From assembly GCA_019753105.1 (NCBI GenBank), contig JAIELJ010000006.1, forward strand, positions 62,001 to 126,000: a stretch of 64,000 nucleotides of DNA, read 5' to 3'. The notes beneath the pieces are model-generated. The model saw only the letters and a list, made by a program, of their open reading frames with translations. It was not told where the DNA came from and did not search any database. Source of the stretch: Hyphomonadaceae bacterium (GTDB lineage Bacteria > Pseudomonadota > Alphaproteobacteria > Caulobacterales > Aquidulcibacteraceae). The translations under genes and the position numbers were made by a program. Shown here one piece after another: positions 32,871 to 42,114 of this stretch (positions are counted from its first letter, which is position 1; each line of letters begins with the position of its first letter).

Positions 32871-34544
32871 TCACGCCGCTTGGCTGGAAGAATCCCGGAT
32901 CAGGCCCCAATCCTCGCAGAGGATGCGGACCAGCCGCTCATGGCGTTCTTCGATGGCGCGCATCGTCCAATCCTCGATGCCGACGAGATCGCGAGTCAGC
33001 GCATGGATGGGGGCGTTGGGCGTGTTGAAGAAAATCTTGCGCTTCTCGGCATAGCCCTTGGCCCCGCAGGCAGTGTTCTGCGCTTCCGTGAGCAGCGTCA
33101 GATTGCCGAGCAGATTGGCCGCCTCGGCCCGCATGGCCTTGTCGGCAAACAGCATGTCCCAAGCCGCACCGCCCGCCTTCGGCAGAATGTGCTCAACCGT
33201 AGCATCGCTCGTCATCTGCAGAATCGAACCATTCGGCATGGCCGCTTCCAGACGCATAAGCAGCAACCGGCGCGAACGGTCACGGCGGCGCGACTTGTTC
33301 AGCATATCGATGAACTTCATCTGCTCGTTATCGGTGAGCTCGAGCGCGCCCTTGTGGCCGTAGAGCATCTTGTCGTCGCCAGTGTTTTTCACCGCGCGCG
33401 CATAGCGCCCTTCCTGCAGGCGATCGTCCACGACAGAAAGTTCGCAGGCGAAGGTGAAGCGATCGAGCGCCTGGAAGAAACGGCGCACGCGTTCGTGCTC
33501 GCCGGAATGTTCAGCCAGGAAGGCGATCGCGCACGGCGCCCAATCCCATCTTTCGACCTGCTTCATCAGCCTGACACGCCGGTTCACTTCCGCGCTCGCC
33601 GCGCCCACATCGATCGAACCCGCGAAGATCGCGCGCAACGCCTGCGCATAGCGCGGCAGATGATCGAACAAGAACGTGCGCACGCCGCCGGCGCGATCAA
33701 CCGCTCCGCGGAACGTCGCAAGGTCGCCCGGCGAGAGCAGCCGCTCGCCCGTCAGCAAGAACGGCATCATGTGCAAGAAGTGCGCGAAATCCGCGCGCTC
33801 GAACATGTTCTCGATCTGCTCCCACTTACGCGCCGCCGCATCGGCTTCGGTGTTGGAGAGCTTCGAATTCTCGATCAGGTCGCTCTTGATCAAATCCGCG
33901 CCCGAGAGCGGCGAACCACGCATATTGAGCGTGTTGAACACAGTTTGTGCGCAACCGCGTTCATCCGCATCGACGACGTTCACGGTGCAAGCACGCGCGA
34001 CATACGACATGAACGAGTCGAGCTCGCGATCATCGATATCGCGCAGCTCGGTTTCGATTGTACGGGCGGCGTTGGCGAGCAAGTCCTTGCTATCGATGCC
34101 GGTTTCTACGTGACGCGCCATCGCCTTCATTTGCCCAGGCTCTTGGACATAACCCCGGTAGAAGCCTGCATCGTCTTCGCGCAACAACAGACGCGGATTA
34201 TCGCCGTCCATGATCAATGTCTGGAATTGCTTCGCGCGGCCCGGCAAGCGATCGCGCACATAGGCCATGATCATTGTGAGCGTCGCCAGACGCTGCTGGC
34301 CGTCGGAGATTTCCAGACGGCCGTCATTCTTCACCAGCACGATCTGGCCGATGAAATAGAACACCGAACCGCGCTTATAGGCGCGACGCAGATCTTCAAT
34401 CAGCTGCCGCACTTCGCGCTCAGTCCACGTGTACGGACGTTGATAGCGCGGGACCTTGAGCGGCAGCTTCCGCGTCAGCACACCGGCCAAGTTCAAAATC
34501 TGCGAACTCAAGCCAAGCGGTATGTCGCCGAACCCTGCGGCCAT
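32871..34544 (-). CDS. DUF262/DUF1524 protein (GmrSD-like, possible antiphage nuclease)
   Basis: A 557-residue protein with the two-domain design of GmrSD type IV restriction enzymes. The N-terminal DUF262 (ParB/sulfiredoxin-like NTPase fold) has VPRYQRPYTWTEREV (about 31-45) and the hallmark LEISDGQQRLATL (DGQQR at 81-85). The C-terminal DUF1524 is an HNH-type nuclease: TVEHILPK (about 450-456) and LLGNLTLLTEAQNTACGAKGY. GmrSD cuts glucosylated phage DNA; other members act against other modified DNA. It stands alone between murI and the phospholipase-like gene, with no methylase or partner subunit. Start 34544 has AGGGG upstream; 34601 would add 19 residues. Confidence 0.86.
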   Translation of the reverse strand: MAAGFGDIPLGLSSQILNLAGVLTRKLPLKVPRYQRPYTWTEREVRQLIEDLRRAYKRGSVFYFIGQIVLVKNDGRLEISDGQQRLATLTMIMAYVRDRLPGRAKQFQTLIMDGDNPRLLLREDDAGFYRGYVQEPGQMKAMARHVETGIDSKDLLANAARTIETELRDIDDRELDSFMSYVARACTVNVVDADERGCAQTVFNTLNMRGSPLSGADLIKSDLIENSKLSNTEADAAARKWEQIENMFERADFAHFLHMMPFLLTGERLLSPGDLATFRGAVDRAGGVRTFLFDHLPRYAQALRAIFAGSIDVGAASAEVNRRVRLMKQVERWDWAPCAIAFLAEHSGEHERVRRFFQALDRFTFACELSVVDDRLQEGRYARAVKNTGDDKMLYGHKGALELTDNEQMKFIDMLNKSRRRDRSRRLLLMRLEAAMPNGSILQMTSDATVEHILPKAGGAAWDMLFADKAMRAEAANLLGNLTLLTEAQNTACGAKGYAEKRKIFFNTPNAPIHALTRDLVGIEDWTMRAIEERHERLVRILCEDWGLIRDSSSQAA

Positions 34545-34670
34545 GCTCCCTGCCCCTGTGAATATCGTTGTCGTTGGCGTGGATCGTTGCGCGACCGTCA
34601 TCCAAGCGCAATGCGCACTCTACTCACGCTCAGCGCTCGCACGCGCAGCGTTTCCAAAACGACACGATTG

Positions 34671-35501
34671 CTAAGCGTGCAAATCCGTAACGCGAAATTC
34701 AGGCGCGTCATCGATCGCGGCGCAGACTTTGAACCCGCGCTTGTGGAAAGCTGGAAAGAGAGCGCGCGCCGCTTTGGCATCCGTGAACGCAGCGCGATCC
34801 ACACGCGCTTGTCCCGCGTCAGCGATCAAGACATTGGCGACGCGACGAGCGATGGCTGCGCCACTATCGAGCCATGTGACATGCGCAGGCGCCGCGCGCG
34901 CCAAGTCCTCGGCCAGCAAAGGAAAGTGCGTGCAGGCGAGCGCGACGACATCGATATCGGCGCCCCCGGGAACGCCAAACAGGCCGTCGATCGCTTCTGT
35001 GATCGCAGATTGCGCGAACGTCTCCCCGCGCAATTTCTGCTCCGCCGCCTCCACCAGCGCCGCGGAGCCGAAGCGGAGAACGCGTTTGTCGGCTGCAAAC
35101 TGCGCTATCAAATCATCGGTGTAGGCTCGGCGAACCGTCGCGGGCGTCGCCAGGAGCCCGATCGCGCCGCTCTTGGTCAGTGCGGCGGCTGGCTTGATGG
35201 GCGGCACAACGCCAACCACCGGCACGCGCAACGCCTTGCGAACCTCATCGAGCGCGATGGTCGATGCGGTGTTGCAGGCGACGACGACAATCTCCGGCGA
35301 CCATTGCGCCACAAGCGCCTCAAGCAAAGCCGGGACGCGCTCACGCAATTGCGCGTCGGTCTTCAAACCGTAAGGCAGCCACGCATTGTCGGCGGCGTAG
35401 TTGATCTCAAGCGCATGGCCGGACGCGACGATGGCGTCGAGCACCGACAACCCGCCGACGCCGGAGTCGAACACCAGAACACGGCGTGCGCCGTTAACCA
35501 T
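34671..35501 (-). CDS. murI: Glutamate racemase
   Basis: A 276-residue cofactor-free racemase that makes D-glutamate for peptidoglycan. The FDSGVGGLSV motif (Asp and Ser near residue 12), catalytic Cys76 in VVACNTAST and the second Cys in LACTHFPLL are present, as is the Pro-Tyr-Gly loop WLPYGLK. The start at 35501 gives the usual MurI N-terminus. The convergent relation is with nothing; a metallo-hydrolase-like gene diverges upstream. Confidence 0.95.
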   Translation of the reverse strand: MVNGARRVLVFDSGVGGLSVLDAIVASGHALEINYAADNAWLPYGLKTDAQLRERVPALLEALVAQWSPEIVVVACNTASTIALDEVRKALRVPVVGVVPPIKPAAALTKSGAIGLLATPATVRRAYTDDLIAQFAADKRVLRFGSAALVEAAEQKLRGETFAQSAITEAIDGLFGVPGGADIDVVALACTHFPLLAEDLARAAPAHVTWLDSGAAIARRVANVLIADAGQARVDRAAFTDAKAARALFPAFHKRGFKVCAAIDDAPEFRVTDLHA

Positions 35502-35699
35502 TTAGGCAATCACCATTACGGAATCGCATCGAACAAATCGCTGATTCAGCCCTGTTTTTCAGCGCCGGTGAAGAAACGGCGCCCAGCTGTGGAAACCAAT
35601 CCTTAACCGAGTTTGCGTGAATCATTGATTGGGTTAGTGACGCTACGTGGGGTCTTACGTCAACGCGCCGTGGAGCGTGTTTACAAACGGGGTCGGAAT

Positions 35700-36650
35700 A
35701 TGAATGCCATCGGAAAATCCTCAGTCGTCTTCGTGACGCTGTCTGGGCTGTTCTGGGGCGGCTGGGTGCTCGGCTCGCAAACGCCGGAAGGCCAGGAAGC
35801 GATTGCGCGCGCGTATGAAGCGTATGCCGATCAGCGCGCCACAGCGAACGAAGATCTTTTCAATAGCACGGCGCTGCGCGCGGTCGTCTGCGGCGGCGCG
35901 CAAGGCGCGCAGCCCTGCCTCGCGGTGATCGCGGCGGGCCGCATGTTTATTGTCGATGCAGGCTCGGGCGCTGCTTCGGCGCTCGCCGAACACAATCTCC
36001 CGGCCGATCGCGTCGATGCCGTTCTGCTGACGGAAGCCGGCCTGACGCAAACAGCTGATCTCGATGAATTGTTCGCGGGCGCAACGCGCAGCGAAAGCTC
36101 GCTGCTCGCAGTCTACGGCCCGTCGGATACCCAGCGCATGGTCGACGGCTTGAACCAAGCTGCAGGCTTTGATGGCCTGGAGCGTGGCCTCCAAGCCTGG
36201 GGCCCTGCTCCCGAGCCGGGTCGCTCAGTCATCGTGTTTGAAGGCGACGGACTCGTCGTCTCGGCCTTCACGACACAAGAAGACGCCTTCGCCGGACGCG
36301 TCGGCTATCGCTTCGATTATCGCGGCCGCTCGATCGTCGTCGGCGGCGATGGCCGCGTGGTGAGCTCGAGCGCTGCGCAAAATGCCGACGTCGTGCTGCA
36401 AGGCGCGCAAACGGAAGCGCTCGCACGCTTGCACCAAACGCGCGCGCCGACGGCAGCTGAAGTCGCGACGCAGGCTCAGGCTGGCAACACCGGCCTCGTT
36501 GTCCTCACCGGCGCCGAAAACCAAGTCGCTGCGCAGATGCAAGTCAGCGAAGCCCGCGCCACCGGCAACGCTGACGTCATCGCCGGCCGTCTCGGCATGC
36601 TGGTCGAGCTGCCGCTAGCGAACCGCGAGATCAACGTCCGTCCGCTCTAA
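35700..36650 (+). CDS. Metallo-beta-lactamase-fold pseudoenzyme, membrane anchored
   Basis: A 316-residue protein with an N-terminal membrane segment (VVFVTLSGLFWGGWVLG, 9-25). From residue 60 it follows the MBL-fold: PCLAVIAAGRMFIVDAGSG (73-90), then DAVLL-TEAGLTQ (111-117) where active enzymes have TH-x-HSDH. The later strand GYRFDYRGRSIVVGGDGRV lacks the metal Asp-Thr (GDT becomes GDG), and the last segment APTAAEVATQAQAGNTGLVVLTG lacks the distal His pairs. All usual zinc ligands are thus gone while the scaffold is kept. It may be a ligand-binding or regulatory protein. The start is the ATG at 35700. Confidence 0.85.
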   Translation: MNAIGKSSVVFVTLSGLFWGGWVLGSQTPEGQEAIARAYEAYADQRATANEDLFNSTALRAVVCGGAQGAQPCLAVIAAGRMFIVDAGSGAASALAEHNLPADRVDAVLLTEAGLTQTADLDELFAGATRSESSLLAVYGPSDTQRMVDGLNQAAGFDGLERGLQAWGPAPEPGRSVIVFEGDGLVVSAFTTQEDAFAGRVGYRFDYRGRSIVVGGDGRVVSSSAAQNADVVLQGAQTEALARLHQTRAPTAAEVATQAQAGNTGLVVLTGAENQVAAQMQVSEARATGNADVIAGRLGMLVELPLANREINVRPL

Positions 36651-36673
36651 CGCAGCCAGACGCGGACGCGCTG

Positions 36674-36701
36674 AAAGGGACGCCGAAAGGCGTCCCTTTT
36701 T
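36674..36701 (+). terminator. Rho-independent terminator
   Basis: AAAGGGACGCC (36674-36684), GAAA tetraloop, GGCGTCCCTTT (36689-36699), ending in a T-run (five T at 36697-36701). An 11-bp perfect stem capped by a stable GNRA loop, 24 bases past the MBL-like gene. Confidence 0.93.
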
Positions 36702-36757
36702 CGTTGCGCGACGGACTCCGAGGCGGAAAGCGTTAGAGTGACATCAGGAGCGCACGC

Positions 36758-38236
36758 ATGCCCGATCTCAACCTCGCCGCCCTCGCCGCACATCGCTTCG
36801 GCTTCGGCCCGCGCCCCGGTGAACTGCGCGTCATCGCTGGCGATCCGCGCGGCTGGGTGAAGGGGCAAATCGGCCGCCAAGCGGCGCCGCCCACGCCAAT
36901 TGCAGCGCTGCCGCCGGCGGAGGATGATCTACTCGCGTTCGGCCGCTGGCTCGTGCAGCGGCGTATGAACAACGGCAATGGTGCGCGCATCGAAGAACGC
37001 GCCGAGCGTGAGGGCGTGACGCAGGAAGAGCTGCAACGGCTCTCCGTTGAAGAAGATTTCGTCGAGAACTTTCGCGCGCGCGCTACCCGTGCGGTGGCGG
37101 CGCGCATCGAAGCCGGGCTGACAACACAAGCGCCCGTGCACGAACGGCTCGTGCACTTCTGGTCCAACCACTTCACCGTCTCCGCCGCGAAACCGGCTGC
37201 GGTGGCGCTGCCGCCATCATTCGAGAAAGAAGCCATCCGCCCGCATGTGGGCGGGCGCTTCGCCGACATGCTGCTCGCATCGACCAAGCATCCGGGCATG
37301 ATCGTCTATCTCGATAACTGGCTCTCCGTCGGCCCCAACAGCGCCATCGGTCAGAATCCGCGGCGCGGGCGGCGCTTGCCAGGCGGCGGCAGACCAACGG
37401 GCATCAACGAGAATCTCGGCCGCGAAATTCTGGAGCTGCATACGCTCGGCGTGAACGGCGGCTACACGCAAGCCGACGTGCAAGCGCTGGCGGCGATTAT
37501 CACGGGCTGGACCTATGAGCGCCCCCGCCTGCGCGATCTCGTCAATGACGATGTCGCAACGCGCAGTGGCGCGCAGCTGTTCGAGTTCGACGCCGATGCG
37601 CATGAGCCCGGTCCGAAGACGCTGCTCAACCGCACCTACGCGCAAACCGGCGTAGCACAAGGCGAAGCAGCGCTCAGCGATCTGGCGCGCCATCACTCCA
37701 CCGCCCGCTTCATCGCAACGAAACTCTGCCGCCACTACATTGCTGACGATCCGCCACAAGCTGCCGTCGCGCGCGTCGAGCGCGCGTTCCGCGACAGCGA
37801 GGGCGATCTGCGCGACACGATGGAGGCGCTCGTCGATAGCCCAGAGGCCTGGGAGACGCCGTTCGCCAAGTTCAAGCGCCCGGAAGAATATGCGCTCTCC
37901 GTGCTCCGCGCCGCCAACATCCGCGAATTGCCGCCGCAAGCAGCGATCGCAGCACTCACCGCCATGGGCCAACGCCCCTATTCCGCTTCCGGGCCAGATG
38001 GCTGGGCCGATAGCGCCGATGCGTGGCTCACAGCTGATCTCGTCATGAAACGCATCGAGTTCGCGCAAGCTTATGCTGAGCGCATCGCGCGCGCGGATGT
38101 CGATCCAGTGGAGGTCGGGCAAGGCTGCCTTGGGCCATTGCTCAGCGACGAAAGCATAACTGCGATCCGCCGCGCCGAGAGTCCGCAACAAGGCTTTGCC
38201 CTCTTGTTCGGCGCGCCAGAAATGCAACGGAGATAA
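36758..38236 (+). CDS. DUF1800 family protein
   Basis: A 492-residue protein of the DUF1800 family, typically found next to a DUF1501 gene, as here. Recognisable parts are LAAHRFGFGPRPGEL at the N-terminus, LVHFWSNHFTVS, MLLASTKHPGMIVYLDNWLS, and GINENLGREILELHTLGVNGGYTQADV. No signal peptide was seen. The biochemical function is unknown; the pair is often associated with envelope or secreted-protein processing. It starts the DUF1800-DUF1501 pair, 3 bases apart. Confidence 0.92.
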   Translation: MPDLNLAALAAHRFGFGPRPGELRVIAGDPRGWVKGQIGRQAAPPTPIAALPPAEDDLLAFGRWLVQRRMNNGNGARIEERAEREGVTQEELQRLSVEEDFVENFRARATRAVAARIEAGLTTQAPVHERLVHFWSNHFTVSAAKPAAVALPPSFEKEAIRPHVGGRFADMLLASTKHPGMIVYLDNWLSVGPNSAIGQNPRRGRRLPGGGRPTGINENLGREILELHTLGVNGGYTQADVQALAAIITGWTYERPRLRDLVNDDVATRSGAQLFEFDADAHEPGPKTLLNRTYAQTGVAQGEAALSDLARHHSTARFIATKLCRHYIADDPPQAAVARVERAFRDSEGDLRDTMEALVDSPEAWETPFAKFKRPEEYALSVLRAANIRELPPQAAIAALTAMGQRPYSASGPDGWADSADAWLTADLVMKRIEFAQAYAERIARADVDPVEVGQGCLGPLLSDESITAIRRAESPQQGFALLFGAPEMQRR

Positions 38237-38239
38237 GCC

Positions 38240-39427
38240 ATGCTGAACCGCCGCCACCTCCTCGCCGGCGCCGCTGCTGGCGCTGCACTCTCCTTCCCCG
38301 TGTTCGCGTTCGGGCAATCGCAAACGACAGACAAGCGCCTGCTCGTCGTCATCCTGCGCGGCGGCATGGATGGCTTGTCCGCACTCGCGCCAGTCGGCGA
38401 TCCGCAGTATGCAGGCCTGCGCGGACGCTTGGCGCTACCGGCAAGCGGCGACAATGCGGTGCTGCGTCTCGACGGCACGTTCGGTCTGCACAAGAACTTG
38501 GCCAAGATGCATGCGCTCTATGGCGCGGGCGAACTCCTCCCCGTCCACGCCTGCGCGACCGCATATCGCGAACGCTCGCACTTCGATGCGCAGAATGTGC
38601 TGGAGACCGGCGCTGTTGCGCCGTTCGCGCGCACCGAAGGCTGGTTGAACAAAGCGCTTGGCGCGCTGCCGCAATCGCGGCCTGAAATGGGCATGGCGCT
38701 GTCGGCGCAAGCACCGCTCATCCTGCGTGGGCAAACCGCTGTTGCGACTTGGTCGCCCTCGGCGCTACCTGATGTTCAAGACGATACGATCGCTCGCCTG
38801 CTCTCGCTCTACGAGGCGCGCGATCCGGCGCTGGCGAACGCATTGCAGTCGGCGATGAGCGCAAACGGCATCGCCATGAATTCGGGCGCTGACGATATGC
38901 GTGGCGGCGCACGCGCGCTTGCTCCGCTCGCCCGGATCGCGGCGCGCTTCCTGAAGAGCGATGACGGGCCAGTCGCGGCAGTCATGGAAATGGGCGGCTG
39001 GGATACCCACGCCAACCAGGGTCTTGAGCAAGGCCCGCTGGCGCGCGCGCTGACCTTGCTCGATGACGGCCTCGATGCGTTCAAGCAGGAGATGGGCCCG
39101 GCATGGGCCAACACCGTCGTCATCATCGCCACCGAGTTTGGCCGTACCGCCGCACCCAACGGCGCCGGCGGCACCGATCACGGCACGGGTGCGGCAGCCT
39201 TCCTCTCCGGTGGCGCGGTGCGCGGCGGGCGCGTCCTGGCGGACTGGCCAGGCCTGGCGCGCAGCGCGCTGCATGAGCAACGCGACCTGCGGCCCACCAC
39301 CGATCTACGGGCCGTGTTTAAAGGCGTGCTGGCGGATCATTTGCGTGTTCCCGGCGGGGCCTTGGAGCGCGATGCGTTTCCGGATAGCGGCGCTCAACGC
39401 CCGATGCAGGGATTACTGCGCGCATAG
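38240..39427 (+). CDS. DUF1501 family protein with Tat-type signal
   Basis: A 395-residue alkaline phosphatase/sulfatase-fold-like DUF1501 protein. The N-terminus MLNRRHLLAGAAAGAALSFPVFAFG carries twin Arg and looks like a Tat signal, so it is probably exported folded. Core stretches: LLVVILRGGMDGLSALAP, MEMGGWDTHANQ, VVIIATEFGRTAAPNGAGGTDHGTG. These match the family. It is coupled to the DUF1800 gene three bases upstream. Confidence 0.92.
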   Translation: MLNRRHLLAGAAAGAALSFPVFAFGQSQTTDKRLLVVILRGGMDGLSALAPVGDPQYAGLRGRLALPASGDNAVLRLDGTFGLHKNLAKMHALYGAGELLPVHACATAYRERSHFDAQNVLETGAVAPFARTEGWLNKALGALPQSRPEMGMALSAQAPLILRGQTAVATWSPSALPDVQDDTIARLLSLYEARDPALANALQSAMSANGIAMNSGADDMRGGARALAPLARIAARFLKSDDGPVAAVMEMGGWDTHANQGLEQGPLARALTLLDDGLDAFKQEMGPAWANTVVIIATEFGRTAAPNGAGGTDHGTGAAAFLSGGAVRGGRVLADWPGLARSALHEQRDLRPTTDLRAVFKGVLADHLRVPGGALERDAFPDSGAQRPMQGLLRA

Positions 39428-39465
39428 TTGGCCTGCGGCGCGGCTGCGATTAAGGTCGCGCCCGC

Positions 39466-40251
39466 ATGCGCGCGTTCCTATTCGCCCTTTGTGCCTGGCT
39501 CCTCACCGCCGCACCCGCCGCGGCGGATCGCTTCTCGTTGACCTATGATGGCGTGGGCCTGGGCTTCGTGCCGCTCGGCGGCATCAGCGTCGACGCGAAT
39601 GTTTCGGACGACGACTACCAAATCCGCGCCCACCTCCAATCGCGCGGCCTGCTCAATCTGTTCGAGCGCACGAACCTAACGGCGATCGCAACGGGCGCCA
39701 TCGTCAATGGCGACGTGCGCTGGAGCAGCTACGATCTCGATCACCGCTACAGCCGCAAGCATCGCATAATCGCGATGCGCGTCGGTGCGGACGGTACGGT
39801 GAACGCGGAGATCACGCCGACCTATCGGCTCTGGGGCGAACCGCCGACGAGCGACGAACAACGCCGCCGCTCACGCGATCCGCTCTCGACGATGGTGGCG
39901 ATGTCGATCGATGTCGGCCAGACGCGCCGCTGCAGCGGCTCGTATCCGACATTCGACGGGCGCTTCCACTACGTCATGGAATTGAGCGGCGGCCAAATCC
40001 GCGACTTCGACGACGCTGGCTACGAAGGCGATGTATTGCGCTGCCGGATGGCCTATATCGCCGTTGCTGGTTACGAACAGCGCGATGCAGGGCGGCGGCG
40101 GATTCCCGAAGGCGAAGTGTGGTTTGCATTGATGCCTGACGCCAATTTCGCCCCAGTCGTGCGTATCGCCACGCCAATGTCAGCGGGCGGCGCGACGATC
40201 AGGTTGGCATCCTACCGGCGCGTGCGCGTCGTGCTTGAAGACATGCCGTGA
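39466..40251 (+). CDS. DUF3108 periplasmic protein
   Basis: A 261-residue secreted protein: signal peptide MRAFLFALCAWLLTAAPAAA, then a beta-rich domain RFSLTYDGVGLGFVPLGGISVDANVSDDDYQIRAHLQSRGLLNLFERT, as in DUF3108. PTYRLWGEPPTSDEQRRRSRDPLSTMVAM is also typical of the family. The family is predicted to be periplasmic and its role is not established. It ends in TGA overlapping the GTG start of rsmB (GTGA), implying coupled translation. Confidence 0.85.
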   Translation: MRAFLFALCAWLLTAAPAAADRFSLTYDGVGLGFVPLGGISVDANVSDDDYQIRAHLQSRGLLNLFERTNLTAIATGAIVNGDVRWSSYDLDHRYSRKHRIIAMRVGADGTVNAEITPTYRLWGEPPTSDEQRRRSRDPLSTMVAMSIDVGQTRRCSGSYPTFDGRFHYVMELSGGQIRDFDDAGYEGDVLRCRMAYIAVAGYEQRDAGRRRIPEGEVWFALMPDANFAPVVRIATPMSAGGATIRLASYRRVRVVLEDMP

Positions 40252-41513
40252 ACGCTCGCATCGCTGCTGCTGAATTGCTGATCGCCGTGATGGATCACGG
40301 CCGCGCGCTCGAAGACGCGCTGGAGCAAACGCCAAGCTATAGCGCCCTTGCCGGCCGCGATCGCGCGTTCGCCCGCGCGCTCGCGACCGCAGGATTGCGG
40401 CGCTTGGGCAGCGTCAATGCGGTGCTGTCGCAAATGCTCGAACGGCCGCTGCCGGACACCGCGCTTCACGGACGCGCACTGCTGCATATTGGCGCGACGC
40501 AACTGCTTGTGCTGGGCACGGCGGCGCATGCTGCGGTCGGCGAAACGGTGGAAGCGGCGAACCAACTGCCGCAAGCCCGCGGATTTGCGAAGCTGATGAA
40601 CGCCGTCTTACGGCGCGTGTCGCGCGAAGGTGCGGAGATCATGGCGACGCTGCCGCCGGGCGCGGATTTGCCGCCGTGGCTCTACACGCGCTGGCGCGCG
40701 ACTTATGGCGACGCCGCGCCGCGAATTGCCGAAGCGCTGCTGAACGAGGCGCCGCTCGATATCAGCGTGAAGAGCGATGCGGACGACTGGGCGCATCGCT
40801 TGTTTGGCGTCGTGACGCCGACGGGCAGCATCCGTCTCACCGATCACGCGCCGATCGACTCGCTCGCGGGCTTCAATGACGGCGCGTGGTGGGTGCAGGA
40901 CGCGGCCGCCGCCCTACCCGCGCGCTTGCTCGGCGATGTGCGCGGGCTACGCGTGCTCGATCTCTGCGCAGCACCTGGCGGCAAGACGTTACAGCTTGCG
41001 GCTGCAGGCGCGCACGTGACGGCAGTCGATAAGTCTGACGTACGACTAAAGCGTCTGCGCGAAAACTTGGCGCGTACGAAGCTCAAAGCCGAAGTGATCT
41101 GCGCCGATGCGCTGACGTTCAGCGCTGAGCCGTTTGACGCGATCCTGCTCGACGCGCCCTGCACATCGACAGGCACGCTGCGCCGCCATCCTGACGTCGC
41201 ATGGCTGCGGCGGCCAACGGATGTGCGCCAGCTCGCTGAATTGCAAAGCGCGTTGGTTGCAGCCTGCGCGAAGCTGCTGAAGCCCGGCGCGCCGCTAATC
41301 TATGCCGTGTGCTCGCTTGAGCCGGAGGAAGGCCAAGGCGTCGTGGCAGAGGCGCTGAAGAACGGATGGCGGCGCGAGCCGTTCAGCGCCGATATCATTC
41401 CGGGCGCCGAGCCGTTCATCACCAAGGAGGGCGACCTGCGCACGCATCCGGGCCACTGGCCCGAAATCGGCGGTTTGGACGGCTTCTACGCCGCGCGGCT
41501 GGTGCTAGGATAA
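40248..41513 (+). CDS. rsmB: 16S rRNA m5C967 methyltransferase
   Basis: A 421-residue RsmB/Fmu. An N-terminal NusB-like RNA-binding domain (about 1-135; LAGRDRAFARALATAGLRRLGSVNAVL) precedes a Rossmann SAM domain. The motifs are LDLCAAPGGKTLQLAAAGAHVTAVD, ILLDAPCTSTGTLRRHPDVAWLR with one catalytic Cys, and YAVCSLEPEEGQ with the nucleophilic Cys (usually T-Cys-Ser here V-Cys-Ser). It starts with GTG overlapping the DUF3108 stop. Four bases separate it from the following DUF4019-like gene. Confidence 0.95.
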   Translation: MNARIAAAELLIAVMDHGRALEDALEQTPSYSALAGRDRAFARALATAGLRRLGSVNAVLSQMLERPLPDTALHGRALLHIGATQLLVLGTAAHAAVGETVEAANQLPQARGFAKLMNAVLRRVSREGAEIMATLPPGADLPPWLYTRWRATYGDAAPRIAEALLNEAPLDISVKSDADDWAHRLFGVVTPTGSIRLTDHAPIDSLAGFNDGAWWVQDAAAALPARLLGDVRGLRVLDLCAAPGGKTLQLAAAGAHVTAVDKSDVRLKRLRENLARTKLKAEVICADALTFSAEPFDAILLDAPCTSTGTLRRHPDVAWLRRPTDVRQLAELQSALVAACAKLLKPGAPLIYAVCSLEPEEGQGVVAEALKNGWRREPFSADIIPGAEPFITKEGDLRTHPGHWPEIGGLDGFYAARLVLG

Positions 41514-41517
41514 GGCC

Positions 41518-42069
41518 ATGAAACCGCTCATCCTCGCTCTTCTCGCCATGTTTACATTCGCGGCGTCTGCAGCGGCGCAAACACAGGATGCTCGTGTTGC
41601 CGCGGCGGCGACGGCGCGGGACGCATTTTGGCAAGCGCTCGAACGCAACGATCTCGCTTCCGCGCGAGCTATGTGGACTGAGGACATGCAGGCTGAGCAG
41701 ACAGAAGAGGATTTCGTCGCGGACGCAGGCCGATTGCGCAGACAGACGGGCGCAGTCATTGAGCGGCGGGTGATGCGCACAACGATCTATGACAACACGC
41801 CCGGTGCGCCAGCGCCCGGCGTTTACATCGCGTTCGACATCGTCGCACGCTTCGAAAACGTTGATCGTTTTTGCGGCTACATCATCATGCACCAAGCGTC
41901 TGAAGGCCAACCATTCCGCGTTTCGCGCATCGATCAGACAATGATGGAAAATAGCGCAGCGGCCGCTTGGGATGGCCAAGGGCAGACCACCGACCAAGCC
42001 TGGCAGCAACTCGCAACGCAATTTTGCCCTGGATGGCAGCCGTCATGGGCTATTGCGCCACCGGTCTGA
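41518..42069 (+). CDS. DUF4019-like secreted protein
   Basis: A 183-residue protein with a signal peptide (MKPLILALLAMFTFAASAAAQ). The mature domain resembles DUF4019: RDAFWQALERNDLASARAMWTEDMQ, EEDFVADAGRLRRQTGAVIERRVMRT, PGVYIAFDIVARFENVDRFCGYIIM. Function unknown. It is close behind rsmB (4 bases) and 45 bases before rpe, so it probably shares a transcript. Confidence 0.72.
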   Translation: MKPLILALLAMFTFAASAAAQTQDARVAAAATARDAFWQALERNDLASARAMWTEDMQAEQTEEDFVADAGRLRRQTGAVIERRVMRTTIYDNTPGAPAPGVYIAFDIVARFENVDRFCGYIIMHQASEGQPFRVSRIDQTMMENSAAAAWDGQGQTTDQAWQQLATQFCPGWQPSWAIAPPV

Positions 42070-42114
42070 GCGGCTGCCTTGCCTCAACGGGCGGTGGCGG
42101 GTAGTCACGGACCC

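Noticed and set aside
32400-35606. A 1068-codon open frame on the plus strand
   Set aside because: It lies antisense to three well-supported minus-strand genes (phospholipase-like, DUF262/DUF1524, murI). Long antisense frames are usual in GC-rich DNA, and its sequence is Arg/His-rich without domains.
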